A DNA stretch of 35,518 nucleotides from Streptomyces sp. NRRL F-6492 (GCF_001280125.1 NZ_LGEG01000261.1:1-35518); one strand, 5' to 3'. Shown: positions 17,921 to 26,604, counted from the stretch's first letter. Made by a program: numbers and translations. The notes: generated by a model from the sequence alone, not told the origin.

Positions 17921-20113
17921 ATGTCCTCCGTCGGGTCCCCGCCGGTCCTCCGGCGTCCCGTCTCAGCCGTCCGACGAGCCACCGTCGGCGCACTCGTCAC
18001 GTCCCTGGCCGGCGGCCTGCTCGCCCTCGCCCCCGCCACGACGGCCCAGGCGGCCCCCACCCTGCTCTCGCAGGGCAAGACCGCCACCGCCTCCTCCACC
18101 GAAGGCGGGCCCTTCGCCGCGTCCGCCGCCGTCGACGGCGACTTCGGCACCCGCTGGGCCAGCCAGTGGCAGGACGCCCAGTGGCTCCAGGTCGACCTCG
18201 GCCGCAGCGCCACGCTCACCAGCGCCACCCTGAGCTGGGAGGCCGCCTACGGCAAGGGCTACCAGATCCAGGCCTCCGAGAACGGCACCGACTGGCGGAC
18301 CGTCACCACCGTCACCGCCGGCGACGGCGGCACCGACAACGTCACCCTCTCCGGCACCGGCCGCTACGTCCGCATGAACGGACAGACCCGCGCCACCGGA
18401 TACGGCTTCTCCCTCTGGGAGTTCCAGGTGTACGGCACCACCGACACCACCGGGCCCACCCTCCCCGGCGGCGGCGACCTCGGCCCCAACGTGCACGTCT
18501 TCGACCCCGCCACCCCCGGCATCCAGGCCAAGCTGGACCAGGTCTTCCAGCAGCAGGAGTCGGCCCAGTTCGGCTCCGGCCGGCACGCCTTCCTCTTCAA
18601 GCCGGGCACGTACAACGGCCTCAACGCCCAGATCGGCTTCTACACCCAGATCGCCGGCCTCGGCCTGCGCCCCGGCGACACCACCATCAACGGCGACGTG
18701 ACCGTCGACGCCGGCTGGTTCAACGGCAACGCCACCCAGAACTTCTGGCGCGGTGCCGAGGGCCTGACCCTCAACCCGGTCAACGGCACCAACCGGTGGG
18801 CCGTCTCGCAGGCGTCCTCCTTCCGCCGCATGCACGTCAAGGGCGGCCTCAACCTCGCGCCCAACGGCTACGGCTGGGCCAGCGGCGGCTACATCGCCGA
18901 CTCGAAGATCGACGGCCAGGTCGGGAACTACTCGCAGCAGCAGTGGTACACCCGCGAGAGCTCCATCGGCGGCTGGTCCAACAGCGTCTGGAACCAGACC
19001 TTCTCGGGCGTCGAGGGCGCACCGGCGACCTCCTTCCCGGAGCCGCGCTACACCACGCTCGACACCACCCCGATCTCCCGCGAGAAGCCCTACCTCTACC
19101 TCGACGGCAACGAGTACAAGGTCTTCGCGCCCGCCAAGCGGACCAACGCGCGCGGCACCAGCTGGGCCAACGGCACCCCGCAGGGCCAGTCCGTCCCGCT
19201 CAGCCAGTTCTACGTGGTCAAGCCCGGCGCCACCGCCGCCACCATCAACCAGGCACTGGCCCAGGGCCTGAACCTGCTGTTCACCCCGGGCGTCTACCAC
19301 GTCGACCGGACCATCAACGTGGACCGCGCCAACACCATCGTGCTCGGCCTCGGCCTCGCCACGATCATCCCCGACAACGGCGTCACCGCGATGAAGGTCG
19401 CCGACGTCGACGGCGTCCGCCTCGCCGGCTTCCTGATCGACGCCGGCCCGGTCAACTCCCCGACCCTGCTGGAGCTCGGCCCGCAGAACTCCTCCGCCGA
19501 CCACGCCGCCAACCCCACCACCGTGCAGGACGTGTACGTCCGCATCGGCGGCGCCGGCGCCGGCAAGGCCACCACCAGCGTGGTCGTGAACAGCGACGAC
19601 GCCATCATCGACCACACCTGGGTGTGGCGCGCCGACCACGGCGAGGGCTGGGGCTGGGAGACCAACCGCGCCGACTACGGCGTCCGCGTCAACGGCGACG
19701 ACGTGCTCGCCACCGGCCTGTTCGTCGAGCACTTCAACAAGTACGACGTCGAGTGGTACGGCGAGCGCGGCCGCACGATCTTCTACCAGAACGAGAAGGC
19801 GTACGACGCCCCCAACCAGGCCGCCATCCAGAACGGCGCCACGAAGGGCTACGCCGCCTACCGGGTCGACGACTCCGTGAACACCCACGAGGCGTGGGGC
19901 CTCGGCAGCTACTGCAACTACAACGTGGACCCGACCATCGTCCAGGACCACGGCTTCAAGGCACCCGTCAAGCCGGGGGTGAAGTTCCACAGCCTCCTCG
20001 TGGTCTCCCTCGGCGGCATGGGCCACTACAACCACGTCATCAACGACACCGGGGCCTCCACCATCCCCGCGGGCACCTCGACCGTGCCCTCCACCGTCGT
20101 CTCCTTCCCCTGA
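17921..20113 (+). CDS. Secreted discoidin (F5/8 type C, CBM32-like) plus parallel beta-helix protein
   Basis: The product is 730 residues, ATG at 17921 after GAGGAG. The signal peptide ends near TTAQA (about residue 44). Residues about 46-171 form an F5/8 type C/CBM32-like module (LLSQGKTATASSTEG, TRWASQWQDAQWLQVDLG, GYGFSLWEFQVYG) that usually binds carbohydrate. Residues about 185-730 read as a pectin-lyase-like right-handed beta-helix: FLFKPGTYNG, TINGDVTVDAGWFNG, LLFTPGVYHVDRTINVDRANTIVLGLGLATI, VVVNSDDAIIDHTWVWRADHGEG. Such folds occur in GH55, GH87 and polysaccharide lyases, but I cannot place it in one of them. Possible catalytic acids are in NSDDAIIDHTW and EHFNKYDVEWYGERG. It is the first gene behind the LacI operator. 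Secreted polysaccharide hydrolase or lyase is an inference. Confidence 0.8.
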   Translation: MSSVGSPPVLRRPVSAVRRATVGALVTSLAGGLLALAPATTAQAAPTLLSQGKTATASSTEGGPFAASAAVDGDFGTRWASQWQDAQWLQVDLGRSATLTSATLSWEAAYGKGYQIQASENGTDWRTVTTVTAGDGGTDNVTLSGTGRYVRMNGQTRATGYGFSLWEFQVYGTTDTTGPTLPGGGDLGPNVHVFDPATPGIQAKLDQVFQQQESAQFGSGRHAFLFKPGTYNGLNAQIGFYTQIAGLGLRPGDTTINGDVTVDAGWFNGNATQNFWRGAEGLTLNPVNGTNRWAVSQASSFRRMHVKGGLNLAPNGYGWASGGYIADSKIDGQVGNYSQQQWYTRESSIGGWSNSVWNQTFSGVEGAPATSFPEPRYTTLDTTPISREKPYLYLDGNEYKVFAPAKRTNARGTSWANGTPQGQSVPLSQFYVVKPGATAATINQALAQGLNLLFTPGVYHVDRTINVDRANTIVLGLGLATIIPDNGVTAMKVADVDGVRLAGFLIDAGPVNSPTLLELGPQNSSADHAANPTTVQDVYVRIGGAGAGKATTSVVVNSDDAIIDHTWVWRADHGEGWGWETNRADYGVRVNGDDVLATGLFVEHFNKYDVEWYGERGRTIFYQNEKAYDAPNQAAIQNGATKGYAAYRVDDSVNTHEAWGLGSYCNYNVDPTIVQDHGFKAPVKPGVKFHSLLVVSLGGMGHYNHVINDTGASTIPAGTSTVPSTVVSFP

Positions 20114-20120
20114 CGGTCCC

Positions 20121-20152
20121 GCCGGGACGCGCCACGACCGGCGCGTCCCGGC
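20121..20152 (+). terminator. Hairpin after the discoidin beta-helix gene
   Basis: A perfect 13-bp stem (20121-20133 with 20140-20152) has a six-base loop ACGACC, starting eight bases after the stop. It could terminate part of the transcription or stabilise the upstream message, giving different levels of the three secreted proteins. Confidence 0.7.
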
Positions 20153-20243
20153 CCCCCCACCCCTTCCGGGCGGCGCTCCAGGTCCCCGCCGCGCCGCCCG
20201 GAAGGCGATGCCCACTCCCTCCACTTCCTGTCCAGGAGCCTCC

Positions 20244-22412
20244 ATGACCACCGCCCCGACCACACGAAGGCGGGCCCGCACCACGGCCTCGCTCGTGTCC
20301 CTCGGTGCCCTGCTCGCCACCTCCGCCACCGTGCTGGCCGCGGCACCCGCCACCGCCGCCGAGACCCTCCTCTCCCAGGGGAAGACCGCCACCGCCTCCT
20401 CGACCGAGGGCGCCGCCTACACCGCGTCCGCCGCCGTCGACGGCGACCTCACCGGCACCCGCTGGGCCAGCCAGTGGAGCGACGGCCAGTGGCTCCAGGT
20501 CGACCTCGGCGCCCGCGCGAACGTCAGCCGCGTCGTACTGAACTGGGAGGGCGCCTACGGCAAGGCCTACGACATCCAGCTCTCCGACAACGGCACCGAC
20601 TGGCGCACCGTCAGGTCCGTCACCGCCGGCGACGGCGGCACCGACGAACTCACGGTCTCCGGCACCGGCCGCTACGTACGCCTCCAGGGCGTCACCCGCG
20701 CCACCGGATACGGCTACTCCCTCTGGGAGTTCCGGGTCTACGGCGAGAGCGGCACCACCCAGCCCGAGCCCGGCGGCGCCGTCCGGGTCACCGGCTCGCA
20801 GGGGAACTGGCGGCTGACCGTCGGCGGACAGCCCTACACGGTCAAGGGCCTCACCTGGGGCCCGGCGATGGCCGACGCCCCCCGCTACATGCCGGACCTG
20901 AAGTCCATGGGCGTCAACACCGTCAGGACCTGGGGGACGGACGCCTCCAGCAAGCCCCTGCTCGACGCCGCGGCCGCCCAGGGGCTCAAGGTCATCAACG
21001 GTTTCTGGCTCCAGCCCGGCGGCGGCCCCGGCGCCGGCGGCTGCGTCAACTACGTCACCGACACGACGTACAAGAACACCATGCTCACCGAGTTCGCCAA
21101 GTGGGTCGACACCTACAAGTCCCACCCGGCCACCCTCATGTGGAACGTCGGCAACGAGTCCGTCCTCGGCCTGCAGAACTGCTACGGCGGCACCGAACTC
21201 GAAGCCCAGCGCAACGCGTACACGACCTTCGTCAACGACGTCGCCAAGAAGATCCACTCCATCGACCCCGACCACCCCGTGACCTCCACGGACGCCTGGA
21301 CCGGGGCCTGGCCCTACTACAAGCGCAACGCCCCCGACCTCGACCTGTACTCGATGAACTCCTACGGCAACCTCTGCAAGGTGCGCCAGGACTGGATCGA
21401 CGGCGGCTACAACAAGCCGTACGTCATCACCGAGGGAGGCCCCGCCGGCGAGTGGGAGGTGCCCAACGACGTCAACGGCATCCCGGACGAGCCGACCGAC
21501 GTGCAGAAGGCCGACGGCTACACCAAGGCCTGGGGCTGCGTCACCGGCCACCAGGGCGTCGCCCTCGGCGCCACCCTCTTCCACTACGGCCTCGAACACG
21601 ACTTCGGCGGCGTCTGGTTCAACCTCCTCCCCGACGGCCTCAAGCGCCTGTCGTACTACGCCGTCAAGAAGGCCTACACCGGCTCCACCGCCGGCGACAA
21701 CACCCCGCCGGTCATCACGAACATGACCGTCACCCCCGCCTCCGCGGCCCCGGCCGGACGCGAGTTCACGGTCCGCGCCGACATCCGCGACCCCGACGGC
21801 GACCCGGTCACCCCCAAGATCTACCTCAGCGGAAACTACGCCAACGGCGACAAGCGGCTCGTCGACGCGCAGTGGCGCTCCACCGGCAACGGCACCTTCG
21901 CCGTCACCGCGCCCGAGAAGCTCGGCGTCTGGAAGGTCTACATCCAGGCCGAGGACGGCCGCGGCAACGCCGGCATCGAGACCAGGTCCGTGAAGGTCGT
22001 CGCCCCGCCCGTCGCCGGCACCAACATCGCCCTGGGCAGGCCCGCCACCGCCTCCTCCGCCCAGGCCTCCTACGGCGACTGCCCCTGCCCCGCCTCCAAC
22101 GCCTTCGACGGCAACACCGCCACCCGCTGGGCCAGCGACTGGAGCGACCCGCAGTGGATCCAGGTGGACCTCGGCTCCGCCAAGCCGATCCGCACGCTCC
22201 AACTCGTCTGGGACCCCGCCTACGCCAAGTCCTACGAGGTCCAGGTCTCCGACAACGGCACGACCTGGCGCACCCTCCACACCACCACCACGGGCAACGG
22301 CGACATCGACACCGTCGAAACCTCCACCACGGCCCGCTACGTCAAGCTCCAGCTCACCGCGCGCGGCACCGGCTGGGGCTACTCCCTCCACGAGTTCGGC
22401 GTCTACAGCTGA
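20244..22412 (+). CDS. Secreted clan GH-A-like glycoside hydrolase with two discoidin/CBM32 domains
   Basis: The product is 722 residues, ATG at 20244 with AGGAG five bases before. Signal peptide to about residue 36 (ATAAE); discoidin module about 40-167; catalytic TIM-barrel-like domain about 175-490; Ig-like linker domain (about 495-590, TPPVITNMTVTPASAAPAG); second discoidin module about 593-722. In the barrel, WNVGNES carries the likely acid/base Glu305 (the NE pair is the clan GH-A mark) and VITEGGPAGEWE the likely nucleophile Glu397. YTVKGLTWGPA...LKSMGVNTVRTWG resembles the start of GH2, GH5 or GH72 barrels. It probably cleaves or transfers a beta-linked glycan outside the cell; the family and polymer are not certain. 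Its first discoidin module is closely similar to that of the preceding gene. Confidence 0.82.
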   Translation: MTTAPTTRRRARTTASLVSLGALLATSATVLAAAPATAAETLLSQGKTATASSTEGAAYTASAAVDGDLTGTRWASQWSDGQWLQVDLGARANVSRVVLNWEGAYGKAYDIQLSDNGTDWRTVRSVTAGDGGTDELTVSGTGRYVRLQGVTRATGYGYSLWEFRVYGESGTTQPEPGGAVRVTGSQGNWRLTVGGQPYTVKGLTWGPAMADAPRYMPDLKSMGVNTVRTWGTDASSKPLLDAAAAQGLKVINGFWLQPGGGPGAGGCVNYVTDTTYKNTMLTEFAKWVDTYKSHPATLMWNVGNESVLGLQNCYGGTELEAQRNAYTTFVNDVAKKIHSIDPDHPVTSTDAWTGAWPYYKRNAPDLDLYSMNSYGNLCKVRQDWIDGGYNKPYVITEGGPAGEWEVPNDVNGIPDEPTDVQKADGYTKAWGCVTGHQGVALGATLFHYGLEHDFGGVWFNLLPDGLKRLSYYAVKKAYTGSTAGDNTPPVITNMTVTPASAAPAGREFTVRADIRDPDGDPVTPKIYLSGNYANGDKRLVDAQWRSTGNGTFAVTAPEKLGVWKVYIQAEDGRGNAGIETRSVKVVAPPVAGTNIALGRPATASSAQASYGDCPCPASNAFDGNTATRWASDWSDPQWIQVDLGSAKPIRTLQLVWDPAYAKSYEVQVSDNGTTWRTLHTTTTGNGDIDTVETSTTARYVKLQLTARGTGWGYSLHEFGVYS

Positions 22413-22423
22413 CGACGCCGGCT

Positions 22424-22437
22424 CCCCCGAACGGGGG
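22424..22437 (+). terminator. Small hairpin after the GH-A-like gene
   Basis: CCCCC-GAAC-GGGGG starts about twelve bases after the stop codon. It is short and has no U-run, so it is either a weak terminator or an RNA end stabiliser. Confidence 0.35.
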
Positions 22438-22554
22438 TGGCGGGGCCCGCCGCTCGGCCCCGCCGCCCCGGCACCACCGCACGGGAACCCACCACACCAG
22501 TCGCGTGGCGTCCCCGCGTCCACGCGAAACCACCCCCACGGGCAGGAGATCCCC

Positions 22555-23646
22555 ATGAGATCGAGTCCGAAGCGGCTCTCCGTACTCCTCGTCAGCACCG
22601 CCCTCATCGCCGGCGCCCTCGGCATCGGCACCATCGCCCAGGCCACCGACCCGCAGGCCGGCGTCCCGGCCGCCGTCGCCGCGGCGGCGAACCACACCGG
22701 CCACCGGATGGCCGCCTCCACGCAGGCCTCGGGCGACGACGCCGACGGGGACGGCTACATCCCGGCCGTACCCCAGGTCACCGGCGTCGTCCCGTCCACG
22801 GCCACCCCGCCCCCGGCCTACCACCACGAGTTCCAGGCCGGCTGCTCCGTCACCCACACCGCGCCGGACGACCCGATCGTCTACCCGGGCCAGTTCGGCA
22901 AGTCCCACGACCACACGTTCATGGGCAACACCTCCACCAACGCCGCCAGCACCACCGGCTCGCTCTACGGCGGGAACACCACCTGCAAGGCGCCCGCCGA
23001 CGCCTCCGCGTACTGGATGCCCTCGCTCTACAAGGGCGACCAGAAGATCCTGCCCGTGGGCCCGCAGGTCATCTACTACAAGGCGGGCGTGACCGACTAC
23101 CGGAGCGTGCGGCCCTTCCCCAAGGGGCTGCGGTTCGTCGTCGGCAACCCGATGCAGACCGCCCAGGAGTTCCGGTCCCACAAGGGGTTCGTCGAGGGCT
23201 GGGAATGCGGTGACAGCTTCTTCAACACCGACATCCCGGCGAGCTGTCCGAACCGGCCCGACGTCCAGCTCAACCTGCGCATGCAGGCCCCCAGCTGCTG
23301 GGACGGGAAGTACCTCGACACCCCGAACCACCAGAGCCACATGGCCTACCCGGTCGTCAAGCCCGGCACCAACGACAACATGTGCCCGGCCTCCCACCCG
23401 GTCGCCCTCCCGATGATCGAGTTCAAGATGGCGTGGCCGGTCAACGGCGACATGAGCCAGGTCCGCCTGGCCAGCGGCCGCGGCTACTCCTTCCACTACG
23501 ACTTCTTCAACGCGTGGGAGGAGCGCACCCTCAAGGCCCTGGTCGACCACTGCATCGTCGGCGGCCTGCAGTGCGACACACGGGGCTTCGACCTGTACCG
23601 CCCCGAGCGCGGCACCGTGCTGAACGCGGATCACCGCCTGCCCTGA
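22555..23646 (+). CDS. Secreted DUF1996-domain protein
   Basis: The product is 363 residues, ATG at 22555 with GGCAGGAG six bases before. A signal peptide ends near IAQA (about residue 30). The rest matches the DUF1996 pattern: HHEFQAGCSVTHTAPDDPIVYPGQFGKSHDHTFMGN style N-part with the His118-Asp119-His120 cluster, AYWMPSLY, PKGLRFVVGNP, CWDGKYLDTPNHQSHMAYP, and CPASHPVALPMIEFKMAWP, plus about eight Cys for disulfides. DUF1996 proteins are common in fungi, often beside WSC carbohydrate-binding domains, and in actinobacteria. I know of no firm activity; the conserved His/Asp cluster would suit metal binding or hydrolysis. Its place behind two secreted carbohydrate-active genes suggests a role in polysaccharide attack. 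Confidence 0.85.
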   Translation: MRSSPKRLSVLLVSTALIAGALGIGTIAQATDPQAGVPAAVAAAANHTGHRMAASTQASGDDADGDGYIPAVPQVTGVVPSTATPPPAYHHEFQAGCSVTHTAPDDPIVYPGQFGKSHDHTFMGNTSTNAASTTGSLYGGNTTCKAPADASAYWMPSLYKGDQKILPVGPQVIYYKAGVTDYRSVRPFPKGLRFVVGNPMQTAQEFRSHKGFVEGWECGDSFFNTDIPASCPNRPDVQLNLRMQAPSCWDGKYLDTPNHQSHMAYPVVKPGTNDNMCPASHPVALPMIEFKMAWPVNGDMSQVRLASGRGYSFHYDFFNAWEERTLKALVDHCIVGGLQCDTRGFDLYRPERGTVLNADHRLP

Positions 23647-23651
23647 CCCGA

Positions 23652-23717
23652 CGACCCGCACCCGACCCGTGTACGACCCGCACCCGACCCGTGTACGACC
23701 CGCACACGATCCGCGCA
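23652..23717. repeat. 22-bp tandem repeat after the DUF1996 gene
   Basis: Two perfect copies of a 22-bp unit (23652-23673, 23674-23695; each ends in GTGTA) are followed by one degraded copy. The repeat begins six bases after the stop codon and is not coding. It may be slippage debris at the end of the transcript. Confidence 0.75.
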
Positions 23718-23871
23718 CGGCCCGGACGCCCGCCACGGCGCCCGGGCCGTGCCCGTGCCGGTACCCGTCCGTTCCGGGGGAGGGGCCCGCGCATGATCCA
23801 GTACCCCCCGGACGCCTTTTGCGGGACAATCCTCGGTGAGCCGCACGACGTCACCGGAAGGCTCGTCCCCC

Positions 23872-24636
23872 ATGACACGAACCCGTCGCACACGCCTCGC
23901 CGTCGCGACCGCCGCCGCGGCCCTCGTGGCCCTCGGCTGCGGCCCCTTCCCGGACGGCCCCGCGGGCGCCACGACCGCCCCGCCCACGGTCCGCGCACCG
24001 GCGACGGCCCCCTCCGCCACTCCCCGTACCGACGCCGTCACGCCGACGCCCGCCACCGCCGAGCCGTCCCCCTCGCCCGTCCCCGAGGCACGCCCGCGCC
24101 GCGCCGAGCTGGACATCCCCTCCATCGGGGTGGCCGACCTGCCCGTCCTCCCGTACGAGGGCACCAGCGACGACCGGGACGGCACGCGGATCCAGGACCG
24201 AGGGGTGGCGGCCAGCCCCCACGGCGACCGGGGCGGCGTCGGACCCGGCGACGTCGGCAACTACCTCGTGACCGCGCACCGGCTCTCGGCCGGCGGACCC
24301 CTGCGCCTGCTCCCCGACGTCGAGGAGGGCGACACGGTCGTCGTGACGGCCGACGACGCCGTGTACGAGTACCGGATCGTCGACACCCGCTCGACGTCCT
24401 TCCGGTCCGCCGACTCCCTCGCCGCACAGCGCGCCCCGGTCCCCGGGAAACCGGGGGAGAGGCCCACCAAGGCGATGATCACCCTCTCCACCTGTGCCAC
24501 GCCCGAGGACGACGCGGCCGGCAACCACTGGCGGGACGCCCTGGGCAATCCCGAGCACCGCATCGACAAGATCGGCGTCCTCGTCGCCACCCGCCCGGCC
24601 GCGGACGGCCCCGCTGGCCCTACGGCGTCTCCGTGA
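23872..24636 (+). CDS. Class F-like sortase, standalone
   Basis: The product is 254 residues, ATG at 23872 with GGAAGG about ten bases before; an in-frame GTG at 23836 is a weaker alternative. An N-terminal hydrophobic signal/anchor (TRLAVATAAAALVALGC) is followed by a Pro/Thr/Ala-rich linker (about 30-75) and a sortase fold from ELDIPSIGV. The catalytic His136 is in VTAHR, Cys208 is in TLSTC, and the Arg is in EHRIDKIG. Sortases join proteins with a C-terminal LPXTG-like signal to the cell wall. No such substrate is visible in this window, so its partner is encoded elsewhere. The last 17 bases overlap the converging GNAT gene. Confidence 0.88.
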   Translation: MTRTRRTRLAVATAAAALVALGCGPFPDGPAGATTAPPTVRAPATAPSATPRTDAVTPTPATAEPSPSPVPEARPRRAELDIPSIGVADLPVLPYEGTSDDRDGTRIQDRGVAASPHGDRGGVGPGDVGNYLVTAHRLSAGGPLRLLPDVEEGDTVVVTADDAVYEYRIVDTRSTSFRSADSLAAQRAPVPGKPGERPTKAMITLSTCATPEDDAAGNHWRDALGNPEHRIDKIGVLVATRPAADGPAGPTASP

Positions 24637-25111
24637 CCGTCCCCGGCCACGTGAGCCACACGTACGCCACCGGCTGGAGGGCGTTCCACCCGGCGGCCTC
24701 GGCGGGATCGACCCGGACGAAGCCCGCGCCCTCGTAGCAGCGCAGCGCGCCGGCGTTGTCCGGGTGGACCCGCAGGTACACGTCGTCGAAACCGGCGCCG
24801 AGGGCCCGGTCGAGCAGCGCCCGCACCAGCACCCGTCCCACGCCCCCGCCGCGCGCCGCCGGCGCCACGACGACGTGCGCCAGCTCGGCCTCGTCCTCCT
24901 CGGCGTCGGTCCAGACCTCGCCGTACCCGAGCAGGGTCCCGTCCTGGACGAGCACGTGCCCGTGGACCTCCTGGTCCTCCTGCCATCCGGCCACGGTCCG
25001 CCCGGTCACGGGGAACTCCCGGCTTCCGCACCACAGGAGGGCCTCCTCGGGCGAGGCGGGCCAGCCCGCCACCGTGGCGGCGTGTTCCGTGGTGAAGGGC
25101 AGCAGGTCCAT
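24620..25111 (-). CDS. GNAT-family N-acetyltransferase
   Basis: The product is 163 residues, ATG at 25111. The acetyl-CoA-binding core is clear: ELAHVVVAPAARGGGVGRVLVRALLDRAL (motif A with ARGGGVG, about residues 75-103), followed by VYLRVHPDNAGALRCYEGAGFVRV (motif B, Asn...Cys-Tyr...GF). N-terminal residues MDLLPFTTEHAATVAGWPASPEEALLWCG resemble ribosomal-protein or small-molecule GNATs. The acceptor is unknown. It converges on the sortase with a 17-base overlap and is followed on the other side by the phosphatase gene on the same strand. Confidence 0.9.
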   Translation of the reverse strand: MDLLPFTTEHAATVAGWPASPEEALLWCGSREFPVTGRTVAGWQEDQEVHGHVLVQDGTLLGYGEVWTDAEEDEAELAHVVVAPAARGGGVGRVLVRALLDRALGAGFDDVYLRVHPDNAGALRCYEGAGFVRVDPAEAAGWNALQPVAYVWLTWPGTVTETP

Positions 25112-25187
25112 GGGTGTTCCTCGCGGGGTCCGGTACGGGGCGGACCGACCCTACGCGGTCGCCCGGCCCGCGCCGGGCCGGGGGCCC

Positions 25188-26450
25188 TCAGAGGGTGACC
25201 AGGCGGTCCTCGTGCCGGGGCGGGGCCTCCTCCCCGGCCGCGCCCCGGACCACGAGGACGGCCGTCGTGTCGTCGTCGAGGCCGCGCGCGCCGAAGCGGG
25301 CCAGGTCCTCCTTGAGGAGGCCAGGGACGCGGTCGGCCGGCTCGGCCGCCCAGCCGCGCAGCCGCTGCTCCAGCGGGTAGAAGGTCCCGTGCCGGTCCCG
25401 GGTCTCGCTGACGCCGTCGGTGAACATCAGCATCCGGTCACCGGGGGCGAACGGCACCTCGTCCACCGTGAAGGGCGCGTCGACCGGGACCGGCAGGTGG
25501 ATCGGCACGGAGGGCGAGGACAGCTCGACCGTGCGCACGACCGGACCGCGCTGGACGACCGGGGCCGGGTGGCCGCAGCTCAGGAGCCGTACGACCGGTT
25601 CGTCGTCGGGGATCTCGGCGAGCAGGACGGTCGCGAAGCGGTCGGCCGCCGTCGACTCCGGCGCCCGCTCGGCGTAGCGGGCCATGCTCGCCTCCAGGCG
25701 CTCCGCGATCGCGGGCAGGCCGGGGGCCGTGTACGCGGCCTCGCGGAACGAGCCGAGCAGCAGCGAGGCGGCCTCGACGGCCGCGAGGCCCTTGCCCTGG
25801 ACGTCCCCGAGCATGATCCGCACGCCTCCCCGGACCTTCAGGGCCTTGTAGAAGTCGCCGCCGACGTGCGCGCCGGCCGCGGACGCCTCGTACAGCAGCC
25901 GCAGGTCGACGCCGCCGAGACGGCGGGGCAGCGGGCGCAGCAGGGCCCACTGGGCGGCCTCGGCGACCTCGCTCACCTGGCGCAGCTCGTCCTCCCGCCG
26001 CCGGCGCGCCTGGCTGGACAGGGCCGCGGCCAGGGTGACGACGGCCAGCACCGTCTGGGCGGCCAGGAGGGCGGGGAAGAGCCGCTCGCCCCGGCCGAGG
26101 GCGAGCACCGTGGTCGCACCCATCGCCAGCGCGCCGACCGCGAGCGTCCCGCGGGCGCCCCAGGTCACCGCGGCGAGCGCGGGGGCGGCGATGAGCAGCC
26201 GGTCGAAACGCTCCTCCGGCGAGGTGAGGACGTCGGCGAGCGGGGCGGCCACGAGCACCAGGAAGGGCAGCACCCGCCCGAGGAGGTAACGAAGCTCGAC
26301 CGGGCGGCGGGGGCGGTGAGGGCGGTGGCGGGCGGGTTTCGTCGAGCCGGCGGGACCGGTCGAGCCGGCCGCACCGGGCGCCCCGGCCGATCGCTCCGAC
26401 CCCGCCGGGCGGACCGGCCCACTCCGCCCCGCGTCCACGGATCCGTACAC
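25188..26450 (-). CDS. Membrane-anchored PP2C/SpoIIE-type serine phosphatase
   Basis: The product is 420 residues; the GTG at 26450 has AAGGAG about eight bases upstream, while the longer frame upstream overlaps another gene. After a Ser/Gly/Pro/Arg-rich tail there are three to four hydrophobic segments (LLGRVLPFLVLVAAPLADVL; LLIAAPALAAVTWGARGTLAVGALAMGA; LFPALLAAQTVLAVVTLAAAL), a short coiled linker (RRRREDELRQVSEVAEAAQ) and a SpoIIE domain. The metal-binding Asp199 lies in VGGDFY and Asp216 in GDVQGKG; DRMLMFTDGVSE and LDDDTTAVLVV complete the site. Such enzymes dephosphorylate anti-sigma-factor antagonists and so switch on sigma factors. No partner kinase or antagonist gene is adjacent. 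Confidence 0.9.
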   Translation of the reverse strand: MYGSVDAGRSGPVRPAGSERSAGAPGAAGSTGPAGSTKPARHRPHRPRRPVELRYLLGRVLPFLVLVAAPLADVLTSPEERFDRLLIAAPALAAVTWGARGTLAVGALAMGATTVLALGRGERLFPALLAAQTVLAVVTLAAALSSQARRRREDELRQVSEVAEAAQWALLRPLPRRLGGVDLRLLYEASAAGAHVGGDFYKALKVRGGVRIMLGDVQGKGLAAVEAASLLLGSFREAAYTAPGLPAIAERLEASMARYAERAPESTAADRFATVLLAEIPDDEPVVRLLSCGHPAPVVQRGPVVRTVELSSPSVPIHLPVPVDAPFTVDEVPFAPGDRMLMFTDGVSETRDRHGTFYPLEQRLRGWAAEPADRVPGLLKEDLARFGARGLDDDTTAVLVVRGAAGEEAPPRHEDRLVTL

Positions 26451-26604
26451 CTTGCCGCTCCTTCCCGCGCCTCCTGGGCCGTCGTTCGTGGCATTCGGTC
26501 GTCGTGACCACCTTCCGTCCCGTACGGCCCCGGAGGGTAGGGACGGAAGGCCCACGGGCCCGGGACCTCCTGCCCGGACCGCCCGGCCCCGCGCCCCGGA
26601 GCGC

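Noticed and set aside
16996..20247. Forward open frame of 1083 codons across the LacI gene and the beta-helix gene
   Set aside because: It spans two real genes on different strands, is Arg/Pro-rich, and lacks any domain.
20040..22721. Reverse-strand open frame of 893 codons opposite the GH-A-like gene
   Set aside because: Antisense Gly/Val/Asp-rich shadow with no motif; the forward gene has signal peptide, catalytic and binding domains.
23652..23717. Tandem repeats as a CRISPR array
   Set aside because: Units are directly adjacent with no spacers and no cas gene is nearby.
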